Shown here: positions 6,495 to 14,800 of the stretch, one piece after another
Layout of the letters: every line of letters starts with the position of its first letter
Numbering within the stretch: position 1 is the stretch's first letter
DNA from: a virus
IMG/VR virus record: IMGVR_UViG_3300035698_011776
Span: 1-27,763 of that record
DNA length: 27,763 nt
Reading direction: 5' to 3' (one strand)
Notes under the pieces: generated by a model
The model's input: the letters and a program-made list of their open reading frames with translations, nothing else
Databases searched by the model: none
What the model was told of the DNA's origin: nothing
Position numbers and translations under genes: made by a program

Positions 6495-9400
6495 TTATAT
6501 CCCATGTGCTTTCCAGCTAATAGTGCCGGTTCTTTCAGTAGCACCCCTATCTATTATTTTAATCGTTACTCCTTCTGTGTCAAGGCTCTCGTAGACCCAA
6601 TCAACAGCTTCACCAGAATTAATTTGAATATCTAGCTGAGGTGCCTCATGGAAAGTCTTAGCAAAAACGATATCAACACCGCTTGCTGCAACTGTTATTG
6701 TCCCTGTTCCAGTATCATCAATGTCTGGGAGATCAGCAATAATAACAAACGAACTTATTTGTAAAGCAATATCGACAGAATCCCTAGTTGTTGTCGCTCT
6801 TACTTGAAAATATCTACAAGTATAATCAGCAAAAGACCATTCCTCCCAATCGCTCCATGTTGAATTATCTTCAGATGTTCGGATTTCTACTAAAGTATTG
6901 CTTGGAGTTTCTAAGCCAGAAAATCGCATAGTTGCACTATCGTCAAACCGCCTTGTTGGATCTGAATCCCAACTTAAGGATTGATTAATAGTCGTAATTA
7001 TATTTACCATTACTCGGACATCACAAATATAGCCAAGATCTTTTATGGACGAATAATAAGCTTGCGATAATTCACCGGTTTCAAAGGCTAAGTTTGCGCT
7101 AGAAATATAATATCCACTACCTCCAGTTTCTTCTATAACTCTGAACATCATGTCAGAATCAGAAACAAGATTCCAAGTTAAGGTCCCGCCATTGTAACGT
7201 GTCATATTCCCATCAGCAAATGCCGATGAAGATAAGTCTGCTCTCCACGCAACATAAACAGTATCACTCTTAGTGTATCCACCCTGTAAAACAATCCAAT
7301 ATTTTGTTGATCCAGTTAAATCTACATTACTCTGCATTAAGAATCTTATCCACCGAGCAGTCATTCCGATAGAACTAGCCTCAACTGGGTAAGAAGTTGC
7401 AATAGGGGTGCCGTCAGGCTCGCCTGCGCTATCGCCTTCAATCGTAACCCAAATCTGATTAGTATCTGCTAATGAACTTGAACTAGAAGAACTCGACAAG
7501 CTAGATGAACTTGAACTCGACGAACTGCTAACAAACATAGAACTCGATGAACTAGAAGAACTTTCTGATAAACTCGAAGAACTTAAACTCGATGAACTTG
7601 AACTAGAAGAATTTAAACTCGATGAACTTGAACTCGAAGAACTCGATGAAACACTAGCATAAGAACTCGATGAACTCGATGAACTTGAACTAGAAGAATT
7701 TTGACTTGAACTCGACGAACTCGAACTAGAAGAATTTTGACTAGAACTCGATGAACTGCTTACTGATAAAGAACTTGAACTAGATGATGATGAACTTGAT
7801 GATAAAGAACTTGAACTAGAAGAACTCGATGAAAACACATTCCCTGTTTCTATAAGTTTAAGCATTACTTGTTCTAATGTTATAGCACTTCCCGGAGTAA
7901 AAGATTGAGCAAGTTTTTCATAATTTGTAGTAACAGCTCTTAAAGGATATTCACCATCTTCGGTTGCAACACAATAAATATCTGAATTGTCAAGCCAATT
8001 TGTATGTTCATTATAAGTTTCTACTATGTTTTGAAAAGGAATATTAGAAATTGTTATAACTGCTTCTGTTGCATTAACAGAATAGTTTCCAAAATTATCA
8101 ATCGCCTTTATCCAATAAGATTGATCGGTTCCTATTCTTATATCCGGTAAAGCATCTCTAACCCCGAACACAGGAGTTTTAACAATACCACCAGAATTCC
8201 AATCCGTCCCTTTTCTAATTTCATATTTTTGTACATCCGGCTCGCTTGACTTATCCCAAGAACAAAATAATACATCGCGATTTTTCTTAACAATAAAACC
8301 ACTAACAGCCGCAGGATTAGCATCTTTTCCAATAAGCCTTAATTGATCAGAAACAAATCCGTCAGAGTAAATTCGGTTATCAGAAATTGTTTTTATCCTA
8401 ACATTATAACCTTCGTTAAATTCAAGATCTTGCGTTATTACATAATGCGAAGTTGTCTTATTAGCATTAGTTACAAATAAATAGTCACCAAATTCTTTTT
8501 TTATTTCAAGAGTATACCCGACAAGCCTATCGTAACCGGTAGCGGGAGGTGTCCAATTTACATGTATTTGTGAAATATGAACTCCGTCAGCATTTCTCCA
8601 ACCAACTTCACTAAGAATAATACTAGAAACTTCGGCTATAGGAGCATAAGGATTCTCCGGAGAACCATAATCCCAATCCTGGAAAGAAGAACCATGCGCA
8701 TCGTTTAACAAAGAAGAATTATAAGCCTGGCAAATAAATTTTGCTTTGCCATATTCTGTTTCAGTTATTTCCATTACTCTAAATAATGCGGCTGTCCAAT
8801 TTGGCCTTGAATGGGTTACAGAAACAACGTCCATTGGTTCACAATGCAACGCTTGCATACCGCATTCAAACTCACACCATATATCATTTATTTTTGATTC
8901 ATACATTATCTTTCGGCCAATTCTTGACGCTTGGCTTTGACGAATAATTCCATTGCATTCGATAGTGCTATCGACAATTCCTCTAAAAACTTGATCGAGT
9001 TCATCTTCAATAACTTCAACTCGTTTTGGATTTTTACTTTCAAGCGGAGATATATATTCAACACTTAATTTATTTGCGTTTTCTTCTCCTCGGCCATATC
9101 CATAAGTAAAAGAATCTTTTAAAATATTATTTTCTGTAAAAGCCATAACTGCGGTTTCATTAGCTTTTTCGTATGCTATTTTATATTGCGTTCCACTTTT
9201 TATTAAAGAGGCATTACATGTAATAAGAATCCTAGAAAGGTTATCTAAAACAGATCCTTTTTCATCTATAACTAAATCAAGTTCATAGCGAGGTTCAGTT
9301 CCTCCGCTACCATTATTTATTTCTTCAGCGCAGTGTTCAAAAAAATCACCAAAACTTGCATTGTTAATAAATTTTTCATCTAAACCTGCTCCACCTAATA

Positions 9401-10085
9401 CTTGGCTTAAGATCAAATAATCTCTTATTACTGCGCTTGTATTTTTAGAAATATTTACTGCATTTGCTGTCCAGTTTTCGCTAGTCGAATTCCATGTTTG
9501 TATTTTTCTTCCTGTAAGTTCTACGGTAACTACAGAATTACTACTTACCTTTTCTCCTGCTTTTAAAGTAACTGCAACATAAGCAACATCCCTTAACCCT
9601 TTAACTGTCCCTGCTCCTCTTGAATCAACCGTTTGGCTTGAAGTCCCTAAGTATGCAGTATAACTACAGTCAGTAAAGTCTGCTATATCTTGATCGTCAA
9701 GTTTAACATTACTTATGGCCGAAACTTCTCCTGCGGAAATGGCTAAAAATCTTTGTACCGTTATGCCTGGTTCTGATTGCCAGATTATATTACCACCCAT
9801 AACCAGTGGCCCACCATAAACAAGCGGTAAAATTCCCGCATTAGAATAAGTATTATCAAGTCCGGGTCCATAACGGCTAGAAGTAGGTTTAGTTTTTTGG
9901 CGTTGAGATAATGAGTAAGCGATAGAAGCTACAGTCATTGCAGCTATAAATGGATGTAGCCAAGCATAGTCAACTATCCAAGCACCAACAGTCCAGATAA
10001 TTGTTATTGGATTTGCATGTGCTTGCCTAATGGCAAGCAATGTAAAGAAGATGAAGAACAAAAATATTTGTTTTAATTTTCCCAT
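6495..10085 (-). CDS. J-like central tail hub / tip attachment protein
   Basis: 1196 residues, overlapping the NlpC-like gene by 13 bases; the SD is weak. Hydrophobic segments lie at about residues 7-24 and 28-60, followed by RYGPGLDNTYSNAG and ILPLVYGG, a hallmark of J-type hub proteins. Residues about 70-470 form the hub. About 478-690 hold fibronectin III-like repeats (VNWTPPATGYDRLVGYTLEI). A beta-sandwich of the choice-of-anchor type starts near 725 (AQSFTPGSAITLEQVML). It is interrupted by a 120-codon Ser-rich tract (752-871) and resumes with IWVTIEGDSAGEPDGTPIA. The C-terminus (FHEAPQLDIQ ... GTISWKAHG) resembles tip lectin-like domains. It should form the trimeric hub that contacts the host and triggers DNA release. 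Confidence 0.88.
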   Translation of the reverse strand: MGKLKQIFLFFIFFTLLAIRQAHANPITIIWTVGAWIVDYAWLHPFIAAMTVASIAYSLSQRQKTKPTSSRYGPGLDNTYSNAGILPLVYGGPLVMGGNIIWQSEPGITVQRFLAISAGEVSAISNVKLDDQDIADFTDCSYTAYLGTSSQTVDSRGAGTVKGLRDVAYVAVTLKAGEKVSSNSVVTVELTGRKIQTWNSTSENWTANAVNISKNTSAVIRDYLILSQVLGGAGLDEKFINNASFGDFFEHCAEEINNGSGGTEPRYELDLVIDEKGSVLDNLSRILITCNASLIKSGTQYKIAYEKANETAVMAFTENNILKDSFTYGYGRGEENANKLSVEYISPLESKNPKRVEVIEDELDQVFRGIVDSTIECNGIIRQSQASRIGRKIMYESKINDIWCEFECGMQALHCEPMDVVSVTHSRPNWTAALFRVMEITETEYGKAKFICQAYNSSLLNDAHGSSFQDWDYGSPENPYAPIAEVSSIILSEVGWRNADGVHISQIHVNWTPPATGYDRLVGYTLEIKKEFGDYLFVTNANKTTSHYVITQDLEFNEGYNVRIKTISDNRIYSDGFVSDQLRLIGKDANPAAVSGFIVKKNRDVLFCSWDKSSEPDVQKYEIRKGTDWNSGGIVKTPVFGVRDALPDIRIGTDQSYWIKAIDNFGNYSVNATEAVITISNIPFQNIVETYNEHTNWLDNSDIYCVATEDGEYPLRAVTTNYEKLAQSFTPGSAITLEQVMLKLIETGNVFSSSSSSSSSLSSSSSSSSSSSLSVSSSSSSSQNSSSSSSSSSSQNSSSSSSSSSSSSYASVSSSSSSSSSSSLNSSSSSSSSLSSSSLSESSSSSSSSMFVSSSSSSSSSSLSSSSSSSSLADTNQIWVTIEGDSAGEPDGTPIATSYPVEASSIGMTARWIRFLMQSNVDLTGSTKYWIVLQGGYTKSDTVYVAWRADLSSSAFADGNMTRYNGGTLTWNLVSDSDMMFRVIEETGGSGYYISSANLAFETGELSQAYYSSIKDLGYICDVRVMVNIITTINQSLSWDSDPTRRFDDSATMRFSGLETPSNTLVEIRTSEDNSTWSDWEEWSFADYTCRYFQVRATTTRDSVDIALQISSFVIIADLPDIDDTGTGTITVAASGVDIVFAKTFHEAPQLDIQINSGEAVDWVYESLDTEGVTIKIIDRGATERTGTISWKAHGI
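7473..7832 (-). repeat. poly-Ser tract inside the hub (120 codons)
   Basis: Residues 752-871 are nearly all Ser, in runs of 7-10 broken by single L, V, Q-N, Y-A, M-F or E residues. Codons alternate between TCN and AGY. It sits inside a beta-sandwich domain rather than at its edge. Confidence 0.95.
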
Positions 10086-10498
10086 GTCGGCCTATAGATT
10101 GCGAATATTTTATGTTTAATATATTCTAATTTAGTTAAACATGAACCAACAATTAAGTGCATGTGTAGAAACTGCTTTCCTCCAATATAAACTCCCATTG
10201 CGCCTTTTGTTTTATGTGTTTTTAAAAGAATAATGTCGCCCGCTTTAATATTTTTAATTAAGACTTTTGTTGTAAATGTCCTTAAAGTGCTAATCATAAT
10301 AGGAACATCATATTTTTTATTTCTAAATATTGACATCTTAATATCATGTCCAGGAATTTCTTTATCATTTATTATTTTGTGATACAAATAAACAATCCCT
10401 CTGCAATCGCATCCTTCAATTGTAATTCCATTTAATTTAAAAGGAATGCCAATTAAAAAATTTAATTTATTTTCGCAAAGGGATGGAGTGAAATCCAT
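10073..10498 (-). CDS. NlpC/P60-like tail tip protein (K-like), His missing
   Basis: 141 residues. The ATG at 10498 is preferred because GAGGA lies about nine bases upstream; an in-frame ATG at 10519 has no SD. The fold signature is present: catalytic-type Cys32 in CDCRGIVYLYH, a GD turn at 87-88 (KAGDIILL) and the strand GVYIGGKQFLHMH. In active family members the residue before this strand is His (HxGxYxG); here it is Ala100. His112 and His114 follow in the usual LHH-like place. The family cleaves peptidoglycan peptide bonds during DNA injection. This copy may be weakened, or use another His. Position between the L-like and J-like genes is canonical. Confidence 0.72.
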   Translation of the reverse strand: MDFTPSLCENKLNFLIGIPFKLNGITIEGCDCRGIVYLYHKIINDKEIPGHDIKMSIFRNKKYDVPIMISTLRTFTTKVLIKNIKAGDIILLKTHKTKGAMGVYIGGKQFLHMHLIVGSCLTKLEYIKHKIFAIYRPTWEN

Positions 10499-11327
10499 GA
10501 TAATTGTCCTCGTTTGCATAAGTGTTTGTGCAAGTCGTTAGAGTTTTATCGCATCCTCTATAAATAGTATAAGTTTCTCCGGCTTGAATATAGTTTTCAA
10601 AAGCGTAATCAAGAGTTACTTGGTTTGTTGCAAAATCAAAATCAATAATTTTGCGCGATTGTCCTTTATTATCTCCAGATGTAATTTCTAATATTCCCCA
10701 ATTCCAATAATCATCTGCTTGCACTAAATTAATTGTATCTGTTAAGGTGTATAAAGAACCTCCTGTTGCTGTCCCTGTTATTTTATTTGCTGCAGTATTT
10801 TTATCTATTCGACAATATCTATCACCGAATTGAGCATTACAATTTATTTCATAATCCCAACCGCTTTGAATATCAAGAGATCCTAATTTAGGTACAGCAC
10901 TTGCGGACATTGATGTTTTTCCAAAGACAATAGCTTGAATGTAACCATCAAAAATAATTTTACAATCTGAAACGCTTTCAAGATTATCACGAAAAAGCAA
11001 CCTTGTTACTATTCGTTTACCCCTGAAATCGTTATTAGCCGCGTAAGAACCCATTGCCTTACTAACATTATCAACTTGATAAGATATTCTTTCTATTTCA
11101 TTTTTAGATGTTTTTTTAATTGCAGAACGATTAATAAAAAGCGGAGTATAATATTGTTCTGCTTCACTCACATAAGAAAAAAAAGTAAGTCCTTTATAAA
11201 AACCAACGAAATGAAGCGTATCAGCATCTTCATCTATTTGACTTCCTAAATAAATGTCGTGAATTTCTATTGGCTTTTTTTGTATTTGATCTTTTATTGA
11301 TGTAAGTAAAGCTGATAAACTATACAT
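10467..11327 (-). CDS. minor tail protein, L-like / DUF2163-type
   Basis: 286 residues, ATG with AAAGGA. The C-terminal half carries the Cys-containing pattern of this distal-tail family: CNAQFGDRYCRID, then GCDKTLTTCTNTY and a terminal YHGFHSIPLRK. In lambda-type tails the L protein binds an Fe-S cluster through such Cys residues. Seven Cys are visible, four of them in paired places that could ligate a metal. The N-terminal half is beta-rich (FVGFYKGLTFFSYV). The order M-like, L-like, K-like, J-like matches long-tailed phages. It should help form the tip ring under the tube. Confidence 0.78.
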   Translation of the reverse strand: MYSLSALLTSIKDQIQKKPIEIHDIYLGSQIDEDADTLHFVGFYKGLTFFSYVSEAEQYYTPLFINRSAIKKTSKNEIERISYQVDNVSKAMGSYAANNDFRGKRIVTRLLFRDNLESVSDCKIIFDGYIQAIVFGKTSMSASAVPKLGSLDIQSGWDYEINCNAQFGDRYCRIDKNTAANKITGTATGGSLYTLTDTINLVQADDYWNWGILEITSGDNKGQSRKIIDFDFATNQVTLDYAFENYIQAGETYTIYRGCDKTLTTCTNTYANEDNYHGFHSIPLRK

Positions 11328-11340
11328 TATTATCCTTTTA

Positions 11341-12135
11341 TTATGTGCTTAAACTAGAACTAGAAGAACTCGACAAGCTAGATGAACTTGAACTCGATGA
11401 TCCAGTAGAACTGCTTGAACTTGAACTTGATGCTATCGAAGAAGAAGAAGAAGAAGAACTTGAGCTTAAACTTCCAGAATAACTTGAGCTAGAACTCGAA
11501 CTAACGCTAATAGAACTACTTGATGAACTAGAACTTGACGAGCTAGAATTACCGTTTGTTGGAACATAATAATCCCACCTTACTTCTTTTAATGCCATAC
11601 CAGTATGAAGTAATTGATAAGCGGCCAAAACTCTTGTTAATTTATCTTCTTGGAACCTAACTCTAAAATAAAATTCGTGCGACAATAAAATTGTACCGCT
11701 CGCAGGGGGAGTATTAAAAACAATATAAGATTTTTCAGTAATATAATTATTAATTAAAGAATAACTAGTTTCCGCAACTCCGTCTACTGTACAAGAACTG
11801 TTGCCAGAAGTATCTACAGGGAAATTTGCAAGTAAAAAAGAATCTTCTGACGCGTCACCAACGCCTACAGGTTCGTTTGTAACTATATATTCATGTTCTA
11901 TTTTAATTAAAAAATCATCCTTAGAACCTTGTCGTTCAATAAAAAATTCCCAGATAACATCCATTGCTGCTTTTGTTAAAAATTTGCAAGTTAGTTTATA
12001 ATCTCTTATTCCATCATCCCATAAAGAATCCCTATATTCTTTACCACTTTCAGATTCGGTTATGTTTGTTCTAAATGAAATCGATTCTTCTAATCCAAAC
12101 TCTGGCGTTAATGATAAAATATGATTATATCCCAT
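11341..12135 (-). CDS. distal tail protein, M-like / DUF2460-type, poly-Ser tail
   Basis: 264 residues, ATG with AGGA. Residues 1-196 are the folded part. EYRDSLWDDGIRDYKLTCKF and DVIWEFFIERQGSKDDFL follow the pattern of the DUF2460/minor-tail M family, which links the tube to the hub. FYFRVRFQEDKLTR and the final ALKEVRWDYYVPTNG close the domain. Residues 197-264 are a Ser tract with scattered I, V, Y, G, L, A and T that ends two residues before the stop (LST). The folded part is complete without it, so the tail is an appendage. Its DNA shares a 41-base identical block with the hub tract. Confidence 0.72.
   Translation of the reverse strand: MGYNHILSLTPEFGLEESISFRTNITESESGKEYRDSLWDDGIRDYKLTCKFLTKAAMDVIWEFFIERQGSKDDFLIKIEHEYIVTNEPVGVGDASEDSFLLANFPVDTSGNSSCTVDGVAETSYSLINNYITEKSYIVFNTPPASGTILLSHEFYFRVRFQEDKLTRVLAAYQLLHTGMALKEVRWDYYVPTNGNSSSSSSSSSSSSISVSSSSSSSYSGSLSSSSSSSSSSIASSSSSSSSTGSSSSSSSSLSSSSSSSLST
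11344..11547 (-). repeat. poly-Ser tract, C-terminus of M-like protein
   Basis: 68 codons, dominated by Ser with mixed TCN/AGY codons. A run of TCT codons (+ strand GAAGAAGAAGAAGAAG near 11441) is the only homogeneous stretch. Confidence 0.93.
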
Positions 12136-12139
12136 TTTA

Positions 12140-14065
12140 TTATCCTAATTTTTGAGAGGTTCTGCGCAATGAAAGATTATCCCTGATACCTCTTTCGCTT
12201 GCACTTGTATATATATCTCCATGACGTTGTAGATGTTCTCTGAACGACTTAACATCAATAGTATTTATATTGTAAGTATTCCCACCACCATTACCACCAA
12301 CACTACTTTGTCCATTATTTAATTTATCAAGATTGCCAACACCGATAGTCCTAGTAGCTTGACGATTTAAAACATATTCACCTGACAATAAAGTGGCCGG
12401 AACTTCTCCACCGTTATGAAATTTCTGCCGAGGACGCATTCCGTAAGCCATGCCTTCTCTTACCGCACCTCCGGTATGAGAAAAACCTAAAAATCCACCT
12501 GCACCTGCACTCTTTAAAGTATTCATTATTATTATATTCGCAATAACTTCCATTATAGATGCAAGCATCTTATCGCCGAAAGCAACAACAGCATCGCTCA
12601 ACCCTTGCATGTCGCCTTTAACAGCATTCACAAATCCATCTTTAAGCATATCTCTTGAGCCTATAGTAAAATCGGATAGCATTGATTGAGTTGCTCCAAT
12701 TAATTCTAAAATACTCTGCTCGGATTGTTTCCCTTCTTCTGATATAGCAAGGATTCTTTTTTTTCTTGCAGCCTCATTCTTTTTCGCTCCTGCTTCAAGT
12801 TTTGCATAAGAATCAATAGCATCCTCACCCAAGTTTAATATTTCTTTACCCATTTGCTTAACGGATTCCTGAGAATTTTCCGCCATAAAACCCATTGTCG
12901 TACCAAACTCTTTTGCTCTTTCAGACGCATCCATTAAAGCCTCGGCTTGATTTTTTAATCCGGGAATAAATTCAGCAACTTTCGCGAGCATTTCAATAAA
13001 GTGAGCAGCGTTATTTGCAAGAGAGGCAAAACTACTAGCAACACCGGCCAAGAACACATGCATTGATATCATAAAAGTCATCCATACTGCTCTTATCGTA
13101 GTAATTATTCCAATCATTCCTGCGCCAATCTTTAACCAGACACTATAAAAACCATTTGAACTTTCAGTTGCATCTTCAACTGAACCTTGCATTTCATTAA
13201 AACTATCACCAATCATCCCAAGGGCAGAAGCAACGACAGGAGATTTAGTTATTATAAAACCAAGCGATTCTTTAAAATCTCCTACGGATTGATTTGTTAT
13301 ATCTACCGTTCCTTTAAAGGTAGCTCCTAAAGCTTCGGCTGTTCCGCCAACACTCCTTTTTATATCTTTAAGAATATCGTCAAACTCTCCATACTTTTTT
13401 GTAGTTTCGGAAAGATTAACACCTGAGCGTTGTAATGTAGAAACTTGGCCATCAAAAGCTTGCCCTAAAATCCTTGCGGTTGCAGTCAAATCTTTAGTTG
13501 AGCCATCTGCCTTACGAGTTCCGGCATTAAGATCTAAAAGTGCCGGAGTAGCTTTTCTTATCTGAGCCTCAGTTAATCCAAAACTTGCAAGCATTCCTTG
13601 TGATGCAATTATTTGATCATCACCATAGCCAGTAAGTTTTTGTAATTCACTTGCATAATCCTGCAGTCTTTCGGCCGAGCCTTCGGTAGCTTTCCCTGTA
13701 GCATGGAATGCAGAGGCTAAACGAATTTCAGCATTTTCTTGTGTCATGGCCGCGGCAGTTAAATCTCCCACAATTTTCATAACAGGACGCATGATAAAGA
13801 AATAAACAAGTAACTTGTTTCTTAAAGAACCAATAGCGCCTTCTAATGCGGCTATTGATCTACCTTGCATCCGAGCTTTTCGACCAGCTTTTTCATGGGA
13901 TTGGCCCATTTTCTCAAGATCAAGTTGTGTTCCTTTGCCTACGGTTTTGAGAGCGATACCCATTTTTTTGGCACTATCTGTCATGGCCTTATTAGCGGCA
14001 ACAAACTTATTTGTAGCTTCGTCTTTAAATGTTAAATAGACTTTAAATTTTTCGTCGTCGCCCAT
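12140..14065 (-). CDS. tape measure protein
   Basis: 641 residues. ATG at 14065 is chosen because AAGGAGC lies seven bases upstream; a TTG two codons earlier is too close to that site. The N-terminus is helical and rich in Lys/Ala (KAMTDSAKKMGIALKTVG). About 80-270 matches tape-measure repeats (AEIRLASAFHATG, DDQIIASQGMLASFGLTEAQ, ATARILGQAFDGQVSTLQRSG). Hydrophobic segments at about 308-360 suit the membrane-inserting part. The C-terminus has the typical HTGGAVREGMAYGMRP and LLSGEYVLNRQATRTIG. It fixes tail length and exits before DNA. By the usual ratio of about 0.15 nm per residue the tail would be near 95 nm. The gene is the largest between chaperone and tip genes, as expected. Confidence 0.92.
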   Translation of the reverse strand: MGDDEKFKVYLTFKDEATNKFVAANKAMTDSAKKMGIALKTVGKGTQLDLEKMGQSHEKAGRKARMQGRSIAALEGAIGSLRNKLLVYFFIMRPVMKIVGDLTAAAMTQENAEIRLASAFHATGKATEGSAERLQDYASELQKLTGYGDDQIIASQGMLASFGLTEAQIRKATPALLDLNAGTRKADGSTKDLTATARILGQAFDGQVSTLQRSGVNLSETTKKYGEFDDILKDIKRSVGGTAEALGATFKGTVDITNQSVGDFKESLGFIITKSPVVASALGMIGDSFNEMQGSVEDATESSNGFYSVWLKIGAGMIGIITTIRAVWMTFMISMHVFLAGVASSFASLANNAAHFIEMLAKVAEFIPGLKNQAEALMDASERAKEFGTTMGFMAENSQESVKQMGKEILNLGEDAIDSYAKLEAGAKKNEAARKKRILAISEEGKQSEQSILELIGATQSMLSDFTIGSRDMLKDGFVNAVKGDMQGLSDAVVAFGDKMLASIMEVIANIIIMNTLKSAGAGGFLGFSHTGGAVREGMAYGMRPRQKFHNGGEVPATLLSGEYVLNRQATRTIGVGNLDKLNNGQSSVGGNGGGNTYNINTIDVKSFREHLQRHGDIYTSASERGIRDNLSLRRTSQKLG

Positions 14066-14788
14066 GTTCAAGCTCCTTTAGTGGATTATCTTTATTCTCT
14101 GCCATTGCTGAATCTAATATATCAAATACTTGCATTATTTTATTTGGCTGTTCTTCTGAACCCCCAGAAAAAGGTAGCCATCCTTTTTTATACCGATTGT
14201 ACATTCTTATATAATCATTTATTTGTGAGGGTAATTCTTTTGCCGGACATCTTTCAGTGAATTTTACTCCATCTACTTCTATCGGTTGCATCGGAGTATC
14301 TTCACACCCTCTAAATTTCTTCAGGCCATCGTTACAATTCTGGCAGCTTAAGCCCAGGTTAGATAATATAACTGCCAGTTTTATTTTTTTTCCTCTTCCT
14401 CCTTGACATTGTTACTGCCCCAAATTTCCATAGCAAGTTTATGGATAGCATACAACGGAATCATTTTTAATGAATCTAAGGTTACGACATCCAAATCTTG
14501 TTTTGCAACTTTTTCTTTTTCAAAAATAAGTTTAACTTCTTTGCCTTCTAATATCCAATTTCTAGTCCCTTTAAGACCGTACTTACAAATTTCAAAATCA
14601 TTACTTACGATATCATCGCCCATTGAATAGACAGGTTTTCCGTCAACAATTTCAAGGGTTCCTACACCGGCTATTACTTTTGACGCTAATACAGAATCAA
14701 GAGATCCAATAATCCAAATAGTAGGATTCTCTTTATCTGATTCTAATGTATATTCTCTTGTCAGTCCGACTGCAATAGGATCTATCAT
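14043..14788 (-). CDS. tail assembly chaperone frameshift fusion (GT-like)
   Basis: A -1 slip at A AAA AAA (14384-14390) joins the 135-residue chaperone to 113 further residues. The new frame runs without a stop from 14384 to TAA at 14043-14045, giving about 248 residues. The extension starts IKLAVILSNLGLSCQNCNDG and continues through GCEDTP and MQPIEVDG to TERCPAKEL and a helical tail (NDYIRMYNRYKKGW). It contains Cys pairs CxxC, GC and RC that can form one metal site. Starting at the ATG at 14291 would lose three of the four Cys, and that ATG has no SD. Lambda gpGT works the same way: its T part binds the tail tube protein. The end overlaps the tape measure start by 23 bases. Confidence 0.82.
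14340..14404 (-). promoter_or_regulatory. programmed -1 frameshift signal
   Basis: Three elements follow each other on the minus strand. An SD-like AAGGAGG lies inside the coding region at 14398-14404. Seven bases later comes the slippery heptamer A AAA AAA (14384-14390), part of a run of eight A. Five bases after that a stem-loop starts: CTGGCAG (14372-14378) pairs with CTGCCAG (14340-14346), extended by one G-U and one A-U pair. The zero-frame stop TAA sits directly after the heptamer. The same three-part layout drives frameshifting in E. coli dnaX. Confidence 0.85.
14381..14788 (-). CDS. tail assembly chaperone, zero-frame product (G-like)
   Basis: 135 residues, ATG with AAAGGAG eight bases upstream. 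The sequence is acidic in its C-terminal third and ends WGSNNVKEEEEKK just before TAA. It lies immediately upstream of the tape measure, where lambda gpG, which coats the tape measure before tube assembly, is found. The last codons GAA AAA AAA are the slip site for a -1 frameshift that extends it into the next frame. N-terminal GLTREYTLESDKENPTIWIIG resembles the chaperone start found in many siphophages. The family call rests on position plus the frameshift signal. Confidence 0.8.
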   Translation of the reverse strand: MIDPIAVGLTREYTLESDKENPTIWIIGSLDSVLASKVIAGVGTLEIVDGKPVYSMGDDIVSNDFEICKYGLKGTRNWILEGKEVKLIFEKEKVAKQDLDVVTLDSLKMIPLYAIHKLAMEIWGSNNVKEEEEKK

Positions 14789-14800
14789 TACTAAACTCCT

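Noticed and set aside
10496-10519. ATG at 10519 as start of the NlpC-like gene
   Set aside because: No SD before it, whereas GAGGA precedes the ATG at 10498.
14289-14291. ATG at 14291 as start of an independent 82-residue gene
   Set aside because: No SD; it would split the four-Cys site. The -1 frameshift from the upstream gene reaches this frame with no stop.
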